Assembly: GCF_003096555.1 (NCBI RefSeq)
Contig: NZ_QEKM01000001.1
Span: 2,232,001 to 2,296,000, forward strand
Origin: Simplicispira sp. 125
GTDB taxonomy: Bacteria > Pseudomonadota > Gammaproteobacteria > Burkholderiales > Burkholderiaceae_C
Direction of reading: 5' to 3'
DNA: 64,000 bases
Below, one piece after another: positions 43,634-52,946 of the stretch (positions are counted from its first letter, which is position 1; each line of letters begins with the position of its first letter). Under the pieces are notes generated by a model. The model worked only from the letters and a program-made list of their open reading frames with translations, was not told where the DNA came from and did not search any database. Position numbers and translations under genes: made by a program.

Positions 43634-44112
43634 TTGCTGCTGTCTGCTGCGGGCACGCCTTCGGCGGCCTTGTTAAAAAGAAACTGGCTGATGAGATTTT
43701 CCAGCACGATGGCAGATTGCGTTGCGGACACCGCATCTCCTGCCGCCAGATTGTGCTCGTCGGCTCCTGCCTCGATACCAATGTACTGCTCACCGAGCAA
43801 ACCACTGGTGAGAATCTTGAGCGAGCTGTCTTTCGGGAAAGCATAGCGATCCTGCAATTGCAGGGTGACGCGGGCCTGGTAAGTCTTGTCATCAAACGTG
43901 ATCGATTCCACACGCCCTACCACCACGCCCGCGCTGCGCACAGCCGCCTGGGGCTTGAGACCCCCGATATTGTCAAAACGCGCCGTCACGCGGTAGCCCG
44001 TCTGGAAGTTCAGCGTCAGCAGGTTGGCCGACTGCAATGCCAGAAAAACCAGCGCCACCACGCCGAGCATGACGAACAGGCCGACCCAGACATCGTTCTT
44101 GGACTGCTGCAT
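43630..44112 (-). CDS. mlaD: MlaD, MCE-domain subunit of the Mla transporter
   Basis: 160-residue protein with one N-terminal membrane helix (VWVGLFVMLGVVALVFLALQ) and a single MCE domain (FDNIGGLKPQAAVRSAGVVV; GLLGEQYIGIEAG). It forms the hexameric periplasmic ring of the MlaFEDB complex. Follows mlaE by 17 bases and overlaps mlaA. Confidence 0.96.
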   Translation of the reverse strand: MQQSKNDVWVGLFVMLGVVALVFLALQSANLLTLNFQTGYRVTARFDNIGGLKPQAAVRSAGVVVGRVESITFDDKTYQARVTLQLQDRYAFPKDSSLKILTSGLLGEQYIGIEAGADEHNLAAGDAVSATQSAIVLENLISQFLFNKAAEGVPAADSSK

Positions 44113-44129
44113 CGTTCTTCCCTTTTCCT

Positions 44130-44912
44130 TCAGATACTGAACATCAGGGCCGTGAGGATGAAATCCAGACCCAACACCGCCAGCGACGCCACCACCACGG
44201 TCCGCGTGGTCGCCCGCGACACGCCTTCAGGCGTGGGCCGGGCCGTGTAACCCTGCAGCAGCGCCACAAAGGTCACCGTGAAACCAAACACGACGCTCTT
44301 GACGACGCCATTGCCCACGTCACTAAAAACATCCACGCCACCCTGCATCTGGCTCCAGAAAGAGCCGCTGTCAATGCCGATCATGCCGACCGCCACCACC
44401 CAGCCACCGACCACGCCCACGGCACTGAACACCGCCGCCAGCACCGGCATGGCCACAATGCCAGCCCAGAAGCGCGGCGCGAGAATGCGGCGCTCGGGGT
44501 CGACCGCCATCATCTCCATGGCGCTGAGCTGCTCGCCCGCGCGCATCAGGCCGATCTCCGCGGTGAGCGAGGTACCGGCACGCCCGGCAAACAGCAGCGC
44601 AGTGATCACCGGCCCGAGTTCCCGTAGCAAGCTCAGCGCCACCAGTTGCCCGAGCGCTTCGGTCGAACCAAAGTCCTGCAAGGTGTAATAACCCTGCAGG
44701 GCCAGCACGAACCCGACAAAGAGGCCCGACACAGTGATGATGGCCAGTGAATAATTGCCCAAGAAATGCACCTGGTCGCGCACCAGGCCCGGGCGTTGCC
44801 ACACCGCCGAAAACAATTTCAACAATCGCCCGAACAGGCGCGCGCCCAGGCCGATATCAGCCAGCTTGCAGCGCACGGCAAAACCCAGATCGGAGGGGCG
44901 GTACCAGCTCAT
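44130..44912 (-). CDS. mlaE: MlaE permease of the Mla transporter
   Basis: 260-residue inner-membrane permease of the MlaE (YrbE) family with five or so helices. Family segments: [40 protein letters not shown] with Glu ([19 protein letters not shown]) and [11 protein letters not shown] near the C-terminus. Overlaps mlaF by ATGA. Works with MlaF to move phospholipid across the inner membrane. Confidence 0.96.
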   Translation of the reverse strand: MSWYRPSDLGFAVRCKLADIGLGARLFGRLLKLFSAVWQRPGLVRDQVHFLGNYSLAIITVSGLFVGFVLALQGYYTLQDFGSTEALGQLVALSLLRELGPVITALLFAGRAGTSLTAEIGLMRAGEQLSAMEMMAVDPERRILAPRFWAGIVAMPVLAAVFSAVGVVGGWVVAVGMIGIDSGSFWSQMQGGVDVFSDVGNGVVKSVVFGFTVTFVALLQGYTARPTPEGVSRATTRTVVVASLAVLGLDFILTALMFSI

Positions 44913-45742
44913 GTCGCCCCCCCGTCCAACGGGCCGAAATCCTGCGCCACATCGGGCCCCGGGTAATGGAAGGGCACGGGCCCCACGGGCAGCGCATTGA
45001 CAAACTGGTGCACCAAAGGGTCGCTACTGTGGCGCACCTCATCGGGAGTGCCCTGCGCCGCAATGACGCCCGGCCCCAGGATGACCACATGATCGGCCAG
45101 CTTGAAAGTGGCTTCCAGGTCATGCGAGACAAGCACAGTGGTGAGCCCCATGGCGTCATTGAGCTGGCGGATGAGTTGCGCCGCCGTGCCCAGCGAGATC
45201 GGATCCAGCCCGGCAAAAGGCTCGTCGTACATCACCAGCTCCGGGTCCAGCGCGATGGCCCGCGCCAACGCCACGCGACGCGCCATGCCACCAGAGATCT
45301 GGGCGGGCATGAGATCGCGTGCTCCGCGCAGGCCCACAGCGTGCAGCTTCATGAGCACAATGTCGCGCACCAGCGCTTCGGACAGATCGGTGTGCTCACG
45401 CAGTGGAAAAGCGACGTTCTCGAACACACTCATGTCAGTAAACAGCGCGCCAAACTGGAACAGCATGCCCATGCGCCGCCGTGCGGCATAAAGCTGCGCC
45501 CTATCCATGCGCCCGACATCCTTGCCGTCGAACAGCACCTCGCCCTGCTGGGCGCGCTGCTGACCGCCAATCAGGCGCAACACCGTCGTCTTGCCTCCGC
45601 CCGAAGCGCCCATGATGGCCGTGACCTTGCCCCGCGGCACCGCCAGCGACAGCCCACGCAAAACCGGCTGCGCGCCATAAGCAAAATGGACATTGCGCAG
45701 CTCGACCAAGGGATCGGGACAGTGTGGGGAGGTGAGGGACAT
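44909..45742 (-). CDS. mlaF: MlaF ATPase of the Mla transporter
   Basis: ABC ATPase of 277 residues from the ATG at 45742 (another in-frame start lies at 45763). Walker [17 protein letters not shown], signature [15 protein letters not shown], Walker [18 protein letters not shown], and the Mla-type substitution of PF in the DEPFAGLD box. First gene of mlaFEDACB, transcribed from the 378-base gap shared with speD. Confidence 0.95.
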   Translation of the reverse strand: MSLTSPHCPDPLVELRNVHFAYGAQPVLRGLSLAVPRGKVTAIMGASGGGKTTVLRLIGGQQRAQQGEVLFDGKDVGRMDRAQLYAARRRMGMLFQFGALFTDMSVFENVAFPLREHTDLSEALVRDIVLMKLHAVGLRGARDLMPAQISGGMARRVALARAIALDPELVMYDEPFAGLDPISLGTAAQLIRQLNDAMGLTTVLVSHDLEATFKLADHVVILGPGVIAAQGTPDEVRHSSDPLVHQFVNALPVGPVPFHYPGPDVAQDFGPLDGGAT

Positions 45743-46120
45743 GGGCGAAAACGCAGGCGCCAAAGGCGTACGATCATATAAGGGATTGCCCTATGGGCCT
45801 GTAGACCCTTTTTTTACCCGTGCAAACACGGAGCGCGGCACAACGTTTTGGCCGACCTTGGCATCACCCAAAGCACACCACACCGATAAGGCTATAATTT
45901 AGGGTTCAGAAAAACCGCTCGCCCGGCCGGGCGGATTGCTGTCAGCGTTGCATTGGCGTCATACACGTACAACGGAACGAGGGCGCGGCAAGATGGCCGG
46001 CGACGCTTCTCCCATTCCCCCACGTGCCCACCGCCTGCAACACACCGGGCGGCAGACGTGGCTTGCATTCCATGGTCTGCCGATTTTTGCCCACCTCGCA
46101 AAAAGGGAGAAACCGCACCC
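45743..46120. promoter_or_regulatory. divergent mlaF / speD intergenic region
   Basis: No gene seen. On the plus strand a perfect TATAAT at 45893-45898 faces speD, about 220 bases before its start; no good -35 was found at the right spacing. On the minus strand TTATAT near 45779-45774 could serve mlaF. A GC-rich palindrome CGCCCGGCCGGGCG lies at about 45919-45932 in the speD leader. Function beyond promoters is unknown. Confidence 0.45.
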
Positions 46121-46543
46121 ATGAAAACGCTATGCCCCGTGCCACCCACGCTCGCCCCTGTCGTCGCATCACCCAAAGCACGCAATGCCACGGGCCTGCA
46201 CCTGATCGGCGACCTCTATGGCTGCCTGTGTGACAGCCGCCTGATGCACGATGCAGAGTATCTGGAAGATTTTTGCAAAGCCCGCGTTGCAGCAGCAGAC
46301 CTGACTTCGGTGGGCAGTCTGTTCCACAGCTTTGGCGAGGGCGGCGGCGTGACCGGCGTGGTGGTGCTGGCCGAATCGCACCTGTCGATCCACACCTGGC
46401 CCGAATCGGGCTACGTGACCGTCGATGTCTACGTCTGCAACTACTCCACCGACAACCGCCCCAAGGCGCAAAAACTGTTCAACGACATCCAGGCGGCCTT
46501 CAACCCGGCCGACCCCCATCTGCACCGTGTCGAGCGCGCCTGA
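46121..46543 (+). CDS. speD: S-adenosylmethionine decarboxylase proenzyme SpeD
   Basis: 140-residue pyruvoyl enzyme precursor of the short (class 1B, Thermotoga/Bacillus-like) type. Self-cleavage between Glu85 and Ser86 in LAESHLSIHTWPESG turns the Ser into the pyruvoyl cofactor; a conserved Cys lies in VDVYVCNYSTDN. The product, decarboxylated AdoMet, is the aminopropyl donor for SpeE encoded next. Start ATG at 46121 follows an AAAAGGGAGA ribosome site. The frame remains open upstream but without conserved content. Confidence 0.96.
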   Translation: MKTLCPVPPTLAPVVASPKARNATGLHLIGDLYGCLCDSRLMHDAEYLEDFCKARVAAADLTSVGSLFHSFGEGGGVTGVVVLAESHLSIHTWPESGYVTVDVYVCNYSTDNRPKAQKLFNDIQAAFNPADPHLHRVERA

Positions 46544-46547
46544 AATG

Positions 46548-46650
46548 GAACACCCGCTGAGCCGCCTTCGGCGCCTTCCCCCTCCAGGGGGACGACGCCC
46601 TTGCTGCGGAGCGGCCCTTGCTCGGCGTCCCTCGCCTGGGGCCGCGCCGT
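46548..46650 (+). repeat. GC-rich dispersed-repeat remnant between speD and speE
   Basis: The 152-base speD-speE gap contains CCGCCTTCGGCGCC, CCCCCTCCAGGGGGACGACG and GAGCGGCCCTTGCTCGGCGT, which have the feel of the GC-rich intergenic repeats common in Comamonadaceae. CCCCCT/AGGGGG is a small hairpin. No gene. speE's ribosome site (AAAGGAA) lies at its right end. Confidence 0.45.
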
Positions 46651-46695
46651 TTGCATGGGCTGTATACGACGTGCACGGCAGAAAGGAACGCTGAC

Positions 46696-47637
46696 ATGCC
46701 CGAACTCCGCTACATGGCCGAGCGCCTGACGCCCGATTTCGGTTTCTACCTGCGCGAGAGCACCCGGGTGGCGCAAAAGCAGTCCCCCTGGCAACACATC
46801 GAGGTGTTCGACAACGCGCTGTTTGGTCGCGTGATGCGCATCGACGGCTGCTTCATGACCTCCGAGCGCGACGAATTTTTCTACCACGAGCCCATGGTGC
46901 ATTTGCCGGCCATCGCCCATGGCGCGCCGCGCAGCGCGCTGGTGGTGGGCGGTGGCGATGGTGGCGCTGCCGAGGAATTGCTCAAGTACCCGAGCATGGA
47001 GCGCGTCCTGCTCGCCGAACTGGACGCAGATGTCGTGCACATGGCTCGCGAATGGCTGGGCAATATCCACCATGGTGCACTGGATGACCCGCGCTTGGAA
47101 GTCCGCCTGGGTGATGCGCGCGCGTTGATCGAATCGTGCACCGAACGCTTTGATCAGATCGTGCTTGACCTGACCGACCCGATCGGCCCGGCACTCGATC
47201 TCTACACCGTCGAGTTCTATGCCGCCTGCCGTCGTGCCCTGAATCCGGGCGGTGTGCTGTCACTGCACCTGGGCTCGCCCATCCATCTCCCAGAGTCGAT
47301 GGCGCGCATCGCTGCGTCGCTGCGCACGGCCTTTCCCATCGTGCAGCCCTATCTTCAATATGTGCCTCTGTACGGCACGCTGTGGTGCATGGCAATGGCC
47401 TCCTGCGACACGGATCCTGCCGCGCTGAGCGCAGCCGAAGTGGATGCCCGCATCGCCGCGCATGGACTGAAGGATTTGCAGCTTTACAACGGTGCTATGC
47501 ACCATGCGCTGCTGGCACAACCCAACTTCGTGCGGGAACTGCTGCAGCGCCCGGCAGAACCCATCCACACGGGGGGCACGCTACAAGAGGCCATCGACCC
47601 CCACACACTGCCTGCCGTCACGGTCATTCCCGGTTAG
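46696..47637 (+). CDS. speE: spermidine synthase SpeE (polyamine aminopropyltransferase)
   Basis: 313-residue enzyme that moves the aminopropyl group of decarboxylated AdoMet to putrescine. The AdoMet-binding VVGGGDGGAAEELLKY is at residues 83-98, with the gatekeeping loop and catalytic Asp in LDLTDPIGPALDLYT. The N-terminal beta domain (FGFYLRESTRVAQKQSPWQH; NALFGRVMRIDG) is normal. ATG at 46696 follows GAAAGGAACG. With speD this forms a polyamine unit. Confidence 0.95.
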   Translation: MPELRYMAERLTPDFGFYLRESTRVAQKQSPWQHIEVFDNALFGRVMRIDGCFMTSERDEFFYHEPMVHLPAIAHGAPRSALVVGGGDGGAAEELLKYPSMERVLLAELDADVVHMAREWLGNIHHGALDDPRLEVRLGDARALIESCTERFDQIVLDLTDPIGPALDLYTVEFYAACRRALNPGGVLSLHLGSPIHLPESMARIAASLRTAFPIVQPYLQYVPLYGTLWCMAMASCDTDPAALSAAEVDARIAAHGLKDLQLYNGAMHHALLAQPNFVRELLQRPAEPIHTGGTLQEAIDPHTLPAVTVIPG

Positions 47638-47722
47638 GCACAGGGCAGGATCAACCCCATGGGTGGAGCCTGCCCACTGCTGCAACAATGGGTGCATCCA
47701 TCCCCACTGGTGCTGCATTGCC

Positions 47723-49594
47723 ATGAACCCAGAATCGTCTTCCGCCCCGGCCACCGTCCTGCAGGCACTGGCCCGGCACCGCATCTGGAGCCAGCTTGAA
47801 CCGGCCGTGCTGGCCACGCTGGCGCCCCAGTGGGAGCAGACAGAAGCCAACGTAGGCACGTCCCTGCGGCCGCAGGGCCAACTGCACAACCGCACCGGGC
47901 TCATCCTGGACGGCATGGTGGATCTGCACGATCCCGATCTGGACATCGCTGTGCACCTGCAGCCGGGCGACATGTTTGGCTTTGGCGCCACACCGGAACA
48001 ACACCTGTCTACCTGGCAGGCCACCGCTGCATCCGATTGCCGCATTGCGTGGCTGGACGCAGAAACCGTGGCCGCCCTGTGCCGCGAGCACGGTGCATTG
48101 GCCTATTTTTTCCCCTCTCTGCCTGTCGCAGGGCAAGCCAGTGCTGTGCCGTCGCCCGACGCGGGCGTACACCTGAACCTGCTGGCCACCTCGGTGCGCG
48201 CGCTCATCAAACGTGAGCCCATCACCCTCGCGCCGGAAACCTCCATTCGCGCAGCAGCGCAGCAGATGTGCGAACTGCGGGTCTCGTCCGTGCTGCTGGT
48301 ACAACAAGGCCACCTTTTCGGCCTGGTGACCGATCGTGACCTGCGCAACCGCGTGGTGGCACAGGGCCTGGACATTGATCGCCCGGTCTCCGACATCGCC
48401 ACGCTGGCCCCCTTGACCATGCAGGCACCAAGCCCGGCATTCGAGGCCCTGCTGCTGATGGCACGGCACAATATCCACCACATGCCCGTGATGGACGGCA
48501 CACGCATCGTCGGCATGATCACAGCCACTGATCTGGCCGAGCAGCACAGCACTTCACCGGTCTATCTTGCGGGCGACGTGTACAAGCAGACGAGCGTCGA
48601 AGGACTCGCGCGCACCAGCACCAAGATACGCCCCCTGCAACAGCACTTGGCCGCCGCCGATGCCAGCGCCTACAGCACGGGCCACATCATCACCACCATC
48701 ACCGACGCCATCACTACGCGCCTGATCCATCTGGCACAAGCCCAGTTGGGGCCAGCCCCCGTGGACTATGTGTGGGTAGCGGCCGGTTCACAGGCGCGCA
48801 GCGAGCAAACCGCCAAATCCGACCAGGACAACTGCCTGGTGCTGGACGACCGCTATGATGAGGCAGCGCACGGCGAGTACTTTCGCGCCTTTTCACGCTT
48901 TGTCTGCGACGGGCTGGCCGAATGCGGCTACATCCACTGCCCCGGCGAAATAATGGCCATGACCGACAAATGGCGCCAGCCGCGCGCGCGCTGGGCGCAG
49001 TATTTCCAGCAGTGGGTGGACACCCCCGAGCCCATGGCGCTGATGCTGACCTGCGTGTTCTTTGACCTGCGTGCCATCCACGGAAAGACGGAGCTGCTCG
49101 ACTCCTTGCGCCAGGAGGTGCTGCACCGCACCCGGGGCAAAAGCCTGTTTCTGGCGCACATGGTCGGCAACGCACTCAAGCACCGCCCGCCACTGGGGCT
49201 GTTTGGCACCATCTCGCGCATCCGCGGTGGCGAGAATGCCGGCACCATCGATCTCAAACACAGCGGCATCGTGCCCATCGTGGACCTGGCGCGCGTCTAT
49301 GCACTGGCCGGTGGCGTGGCCGCGGTGAACACCCACGACCGCCTGGAGCAGGTGGCCCAGGCCGGCGAAGTCAGCCCGCAGAGCGCACGCGACCTGCGCG
49401 ATGCGCTGGAGTTTCTATCCAAGCTGCGCATCGACCACCAGGCACGGCAGATCACCCAGGGGCAGGAGCCCGACAATTTTCTGGCGCTGGAGGAGCTGTC
49501 CAACTTCGAGCGCAGCCACCTCAAGGAAGCCTTCTCGGTAGTGCAAACGCTGCAGGGGGTGCTGGGGCAGCGGTATCAGACGGGGAGGTATTGA
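47723..49594 (+). CDS. cNMP-binding / CBS-pair / DUF294 nucleotidyltransferase-like protein
   Basis: 623-residue cytoplasmic protein with four parts: an N-terminal cyclic-nucleotide-binding-like domain (residues about 15-130, VHLQPGDMFGFGA), two CBS domains (about 165-285; VLLVQQGHLFGLVTDRDLRN and MPVMDGTRIVGMITATDLA), a DUF294 nucleotidyltransferase-like domain with GSQARSEQTAKSDQDN near 355 (GS plus the D-x-D pair), and the DUF294 C-terminal helical domain. The family is related to GlnD-type enzymes, but substrates are unknown. From memory, such genes lie next to acetate-type symporters and DnaQ-like exonucleases in other proteobacteria, as here. Starts 85 bases after speE. Confidence 0.88.
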   Translation: MNPESSSAPATVLQALARHRIWSQLEPAVLATLAPQWEQTEANVGTSLRPQGQLHNRTGLILDGMVDLHDPDLDIAVHLQPGDMFGFGATPEQHLSTWQATAASDCRIAWLDAETVAALCREHGALAYFFPSLPVAGQASAVPSPDAGVHLNLLATSVRALIKREPITLAPETSIRAAAQQMCELRVSSVLLVQQGHLFGLVTDRDLRNRVVAQGLDIDRPVSDIATLAPLTMQAPSPAFEALLLMARHNIHHMPVMDGTRIVGMITATDLAEQHSTSPVYLAGDVYKQTSVEGLARTSTKIRPLQQHLAAADASAYSTGHIITTITDAITTRLIHLAQAQLGPAPVDYVWVAAGSQARSEQTAKSDQDNCLVLDDRYDEAAHGEYFRAFSRFVCDGLAECGYIHCPGEIMAMTDKWRQPRARWAQYFQQWVDTPEPMALMLTCVFFDLRAIHGKTELLDSLRQEVLHRTRGKSLFLAHMVGNALKHRPPLGLFGTISRIRGGENAGTIDLKHSGIVPIVDLARVYALAGGVAAVNTHDRLEQVAQAGEVSPQSARDLRDALEFLSKLRIDHQARQITQGQEPDNFLALEELSNFERSHLKEAFSVVQTLQGVLGQRYQTGRY

Positions 49595-49596
49595 GT

Positions 49597-49654
49597 ATTT
49601 TTGGGATCTAGCGCTTATGGGGCAAGCGTTAGCAGCTATTGTTTTAATAGTTAC
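49597..49654 (+). repeat. short palindromic intergenic repeat, copy 3
   Basis: Starts three bases after the DUF294 gene stop: TTTTTGGGATCTAGCGCTTA, spacer, CAAGCGTTAGCAGCTATT, then GTTTTAATAG. It abuts long repeat copy B exactly as copy 2 abuts copy A, and is inverted relative to the copy at 50334. Confidence 0.8.
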
Positions 49655-49657
49655 TGG

Positions 49658-50310
49658 CATGCCTTTGCAGCGGGCGGAGGCCGGGGTGTGCGCCCGGCGG
49701 CGTAGTAACTTTCTCTTGCTTCGCCAAGAGAAAGTCACCAAAGAGAAGGCGACCCTGCTGTCTGGAAGGGGAGCGAGATCTTTGATCCGACACGGTTGAT
49801 GCCAAAAACCGCTTGACGAAAAACATAGAACCTCGGTGATGGCGGGGTCTCGCTCGAACTCGCGCCTGCGGCGCTCAAACAATCGCGAGCCCTGATCCGC
49901 CATCCCCTGCGCGCCGCAGGCGCATACAAAAGGGGTGGGAGTCCAACATCCCTACGGGCCATCGCTGCGCTCGGCACCAAGGGGCCGCAGGCGCTATGCG
50001 CTGCGCATGCCAGGCCGAGCGCAGCGACGGCCCGTGTCAGGCTTCCAACCCCCTTCTGGCTGCGCCTGCGGCGGGGTGCTTGCGGGGTGGCGGGTGTGTC
50101 GCAGGACACGCCCGCTTCGTGATCTGACTCGCCGCATTTGTCTGAACGCAGCTGCGCAGCAGCGTAGTGAGTTATGCGGCGTACCCCGCAAGCACCCCGC
50201 CGCAGGTGTGCCCCGCAGGGGCCGCAGGCTGTGGGGCGCGTTTCTTTGCCTCCTTTCTTGTCGCGCACAAGAAAGGAGGTCGCCCGCCGGGGCGAATCCC
50301 GGCCTCCGCC
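49658..50310. repeat. long structured interspersed repeat, copy B
   Basis: About 0.65 kb, without a believable gene. Shares its first ~25 bases and its last ~280 bases with copy A (13347-13890); the middle differs and is about 110 bases longer. Inverted repeats: 22-base arms at 49954-49975 and 50014-50035 with one mismatch, perfect 24-base arms at 50065-50088 and 50183-50206, and the hairpin at 50249-50279. A further hairpin near 49700-49735 has arms CTTTCTCTTG / CAAGAGAAAG. Explains the gap between the DUF294 gene and the exonuclease gene. Confidence 0.85.
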
Positions 50311-50333
50311 CTCCAAAAAAGCACCTCGAAAAC

Positions 50334-50391
50334 TATCAAAACAATAGCTACCTGCGCTTAACCTATAAGCGCTATAGCCGAAAAACACTCA
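50334..50391 (-). repeat. short palindromic repeat, inverted copy right of long repeat B
   Basis: Reads TATCAAAACAATAGCTACCT, then GCGCTTAACCTATAAGCGC and TATAGCCGAAAAACAC: the reverse orientation of copy 3 at the other end of long repeat B, so the long repeat is bracketed by opposed short repeats. The perfect stem GCGCTTA / TAAGCGC is retained. Lies right after the exonuclease gene stop. Confidence 0.75.
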
Positions 50392-52572
50392 ATATTTCAA
50401 CCGCGCGTAATACGTCTTCTGCGCCGCCTCACGCGCCTGTCGCAGGGTATGTATGCCCTGCGCCTGCAGCAGCGGAATCAGTCGCAACCAGATCTCTGCC
50501 GTCACCAGCGCATCGCCCAGCGCCGTGTGGCGCCCCAGCACGGTCACATTGAATCGCTCGGCGATGGCTTCCAGGCGGTGGGAATCCTGGTGCGGATGCA
50601 CCACTGCCGATAGCAGCAGCGTGTCCAGCACCGGCTGGTGAAAAGCAATGCCCGTGGCCTCTTCTTGCAACTGCAGAAAACGCATGTCAAAGGCCGCGTT
50701 GTGCGCCACCAGCACAGTGTCCTGCGCGAACGCATGGAACACCGGCAACACCTCGCCAATGCGCGGCTTGCCCACGACCATGTCTTCGGTAATGCCATGA
50801 ATGGGAATGGACGCCGCAGGGATACCACGCCCGGGGTTGACCAGTTGCTCGAAGCACTCTTGCCGCAGCAGCTTGCCATTGACGATACGCGCAGCCCCGA
50901 TCTGGATGATGGCGTCGCCCTCGGAGGGGTTGAGCCCCGTGGTTTCCGTGTCGAACACGGTGTAGGCCAGCTCGGACAGGGGCCGGTCGTCCAGCGCACT
51001 GCCCTGTTCAGCCATCTGGAACAGGTCGAAGTCGTAGTACTCTGGACGGCTGCAATCGCTCTCGCCCAACTCCGCATCGACCACGCCTTGCACGCTGGCC
51101 AGGGGCAGCATGAAACGGAAAAAGGCCTGGTGGCGCACCCGCTCGCGCTCGAACCACATCTCGCCGCCGTGCCGCTCGATCACATCGCGCACGGTGAGCG
51201 GACTGCGTTCGTTGCCGAAGTACATCGAGTCCATTTCCCAGCTCATCACGGTCTCATTGCTCATGGCCTGGCCGCTCCAGACCAGATCGAGCTGGGCGTG
51301 TGCACCTGCCGCCTGCAGCCGCAGCTGCAGAAAGCGCACCTCGAATTCATCCACCAGCCGGTGGGCCAGGTAGGTCAAGGCCTGCAGCAGGGTATAGCTG
51401 TCCACCTTGAGCCACAGGCTGGTATCCACCGCATCCAGGGTGACGGGGCAAGTGCAGTGGGCTGCAATCTGGCGCTGGGCAGCAGCGGCCAGGTCGGCGC
51501 CCAGCATGTCCTCCATGGGCCAGCGGGTCTTGAGCCGCTGCGTGGCGCGCTGCGCCAGGTCGGTGATGCGTCGCCCCATAGCGCCCACCTCGTCACGCAC
51601 CACGCCCAGAAAGCGCTCACGCATGGCGGGCTCCAGATCGGAGTAGCCCAGCATGTCCACGGCGGCCTGGATGTTGGCCAGCGAAGCGCGGCTGCCTTCG
51701 GTCAGCCCGTGCAGCAGTTGGTCGCGTGCGGCTTCTTCCTCGACGCTGGCGGTGACGTTGTTGAGCATCAGCACAAAGCCGCTGACGACGGCCTGCGCCG
51801 CGTCGCCTGCCCCAGCATCGCTGCCGCCGGAACGCACCGGCGCCACCTGCACGCGCAGCAATTGCCCGCCCTGCGTGGTGGTGACAAACTGGGCCGACGG
51901 GCTGGCCACGCCCCGCACCATGCTTTGGTGGATGCGCTCCAGTGCATGGGCCAGCAACTGCCGGTCAAATACGGCGTAGATGGAGCGGCCAATACCCACC
52001 AGTTCCGTGCCATCGGCCAGGCCGGGCTCTTGTGACAGGGCGCGAAACTGCTGGCGTGCGCGCTGGTTGTAGAGCAGGATGCGCCCATCGCGGTTGCACA
52101 CCACCACGCTCTGGTTCAACTCGGCCATCAAGGCGGCCAGGCGGTCTTTTTCCTGCTGCACACGCACACTCGCCTGCGCCACCTGTTCGGTCATGTCGCC
52201 GCGCAATTGGTCGCGCTGTGCGGCCAGCTCATTCACGGCGCTGGCCAAGGCCTGCATTTCTGCCGTGCCCCGGGGCTTGAGCTTCTGGGGCGTCGTAGCG
52301 GCCAGCACCACCCGGGTCTCTTCCAGAAGTTGGTAAGGAGCCCCCACGTAGCGGCGGTGCAAAACACGCAAAACGCCCGCCACCAGGCCCAGCCCGATCA
52401 GCCAGCCCACCGCCACCAGGGCGGTGCGCTGCGCCAGCACGTCGCCCACGGCCATACGCTCGTCCGGCGACAGCGTAGACCAGACGATGACCGACATCAA
52501 CACCAACCACAGGGCCATGACCAAGCCAGAAGCCACGATGGCCCACACCAGGCGGGGGTCTACTTTTCTCAT
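50389..52572 (-). CDS. membrane pseudokinase fused to DEDDh 3'-5' exonuclease
   Basis: 727-residue protein. Two membrane helices (about 9-31 and 51-71), a linker, a PAS-like domain (about 145-245, MAELNQSVVVCNRDGRILLY), a histidine-kinase-like region (about 280-500), and a C-terminal DnaQ-type exonuclease. The kinase-like part is degenerate: the H-box position reads TEGSRASL (291-298), with Glu in place of the phospho-accepting His, and the N-box reads YLAHRLVDE without Asn. The exonuclease has intact motifs DTETTGLNP (about 539), VAHNAAFDMRFL (about 620) and HTALGDALVTAE (about 681), the DEDDh set. The start at 52572 overlaps the response regulator stop by ATGA. Confidence 0.88.
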   Translation of the reverse strand: MRKVDPRLVWAIVASGLVMALWLVLMSVIVWSTLSPDERMAVGDVLAQRTALVAVGWLIGLGLVAGVLRVLHRRYVGAPYQLLEETRVVLAATTPQKLKPRGTAEMQALASAVNELAAQRDQLRGDMTEQVAQASVRVQQEKDRLAALMAELNQSVVVCNRDGRILLYNQRARQQFRALSQEPGLADGTELVGIGRSIYAVFDRQLLAHALERIHQSMVRGVASPSAQFVTTTQGGQLLRVQVAPVRSGGSDAGAGDAAQAVVSGFVLMLNNVTASVEEEAARDQLLHGLTEGSRASLANIQAAVDMLGYSDLEPAMRERFLGVVRDEVGAMGRRITDLAQRATQRLKTRWPMEDMLGADLAAAAQRQIAAHCTCPVTLDAVDTSLWLKVDSYTLLQALTYLAHRLVDEFEVRFLQLRLQAAGAHAQLDLVWSGQAMSNETVMSWEMDSMYFGNERSPLTVRDVIERHGGEMWFERERVRHQAFFRFMLPLASVQGVVDAELGESDCSRPEYYDFDLFQMAEQGSALDDRPLSELAYTVFDTETTGLNPSEGDAIIQIGAARIVNGKLLRQECFEQLVNPGRGIPAASIPIHGITEDMVVGKPRIGEVLPVFHAFAQDTVLVAHNAAFDMRFLQLQEEATGIAFHQPVLDTLLLSAVVHPHQDSHRLEAIAERFNVTVLGRHTALGDALVTAEIWLRLIPLLQAQGIHTLRQAREAAQKTYYARLKY

Positions 52573-52946
52573 GCCGGCGCATCCCCCAACAGCTCGGCCA
52601 CCTTCTGAACCAGTTCGCGGGTAGAGAAGGGTTTGGTCATGTAGGCATTGGCACCCAGGGCCAGCCCCTTGGCAAGATCGGTCTCGCGGCCCTTGGCCGT
52701 CAGCATCAATATCTTGGTGGCCTGCAGACTCTCGTCGGCACGCACGGCCTGGCACACCTCAAAACCCGACTTGTGCGGCATCATCACATCGAGCAGCACC
52801 AGCGCGGGCCGCTCCCGCACGATGGTGTCGAGCGCTTCCTGCCCATCCCGGGCCACCACCACGGTGTAGCCTTCGCGCTGCAGCAAATATTCCAGCGAGA
52901 TCACGATGTTGGGCTCATCGTCGGCAATCAGTATCTTGTATGTCAT
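52569..52946 (-). CDS. single-domain response regulator (REC only)
   Basis: 125-residue receiver domain with no output domain. Acidic pocket Asp9, Asp10 and Glu11 (ILIADDEPNIVISLEYLL), phospho-acceptor Asp53 (LVLLDVMMPHKSGFEV), Thr in MLTAKGRE, and Lys105 in MTKPFSTREL: all needed residues are present. Translationally coupled to the sensor kinase upstream (stop at 52943, start 52946) and the pseudokinase-exonuclease downstream. With no DNA-binding part, its output is presumably protein contact, perhaps with the coupled fusion protein. Confidence 0.93.
   Translation of the reverse strand: MTYKILIADDEPNIVISLEYLLQREGYTVVVARDGQEALDTIVRERPALVLLDVMMPHKSGFEVCQAVRADESLQATKILMLTAKGRETDLAKGLALGANAYMTKPFSTRELVQKVAELLGDAPA

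Noticed and set aside
52569..52946. Calling the response regulator CrbR
   Set aside because: CrbR has a DNA-binding output domain; this protein is a receiver only.
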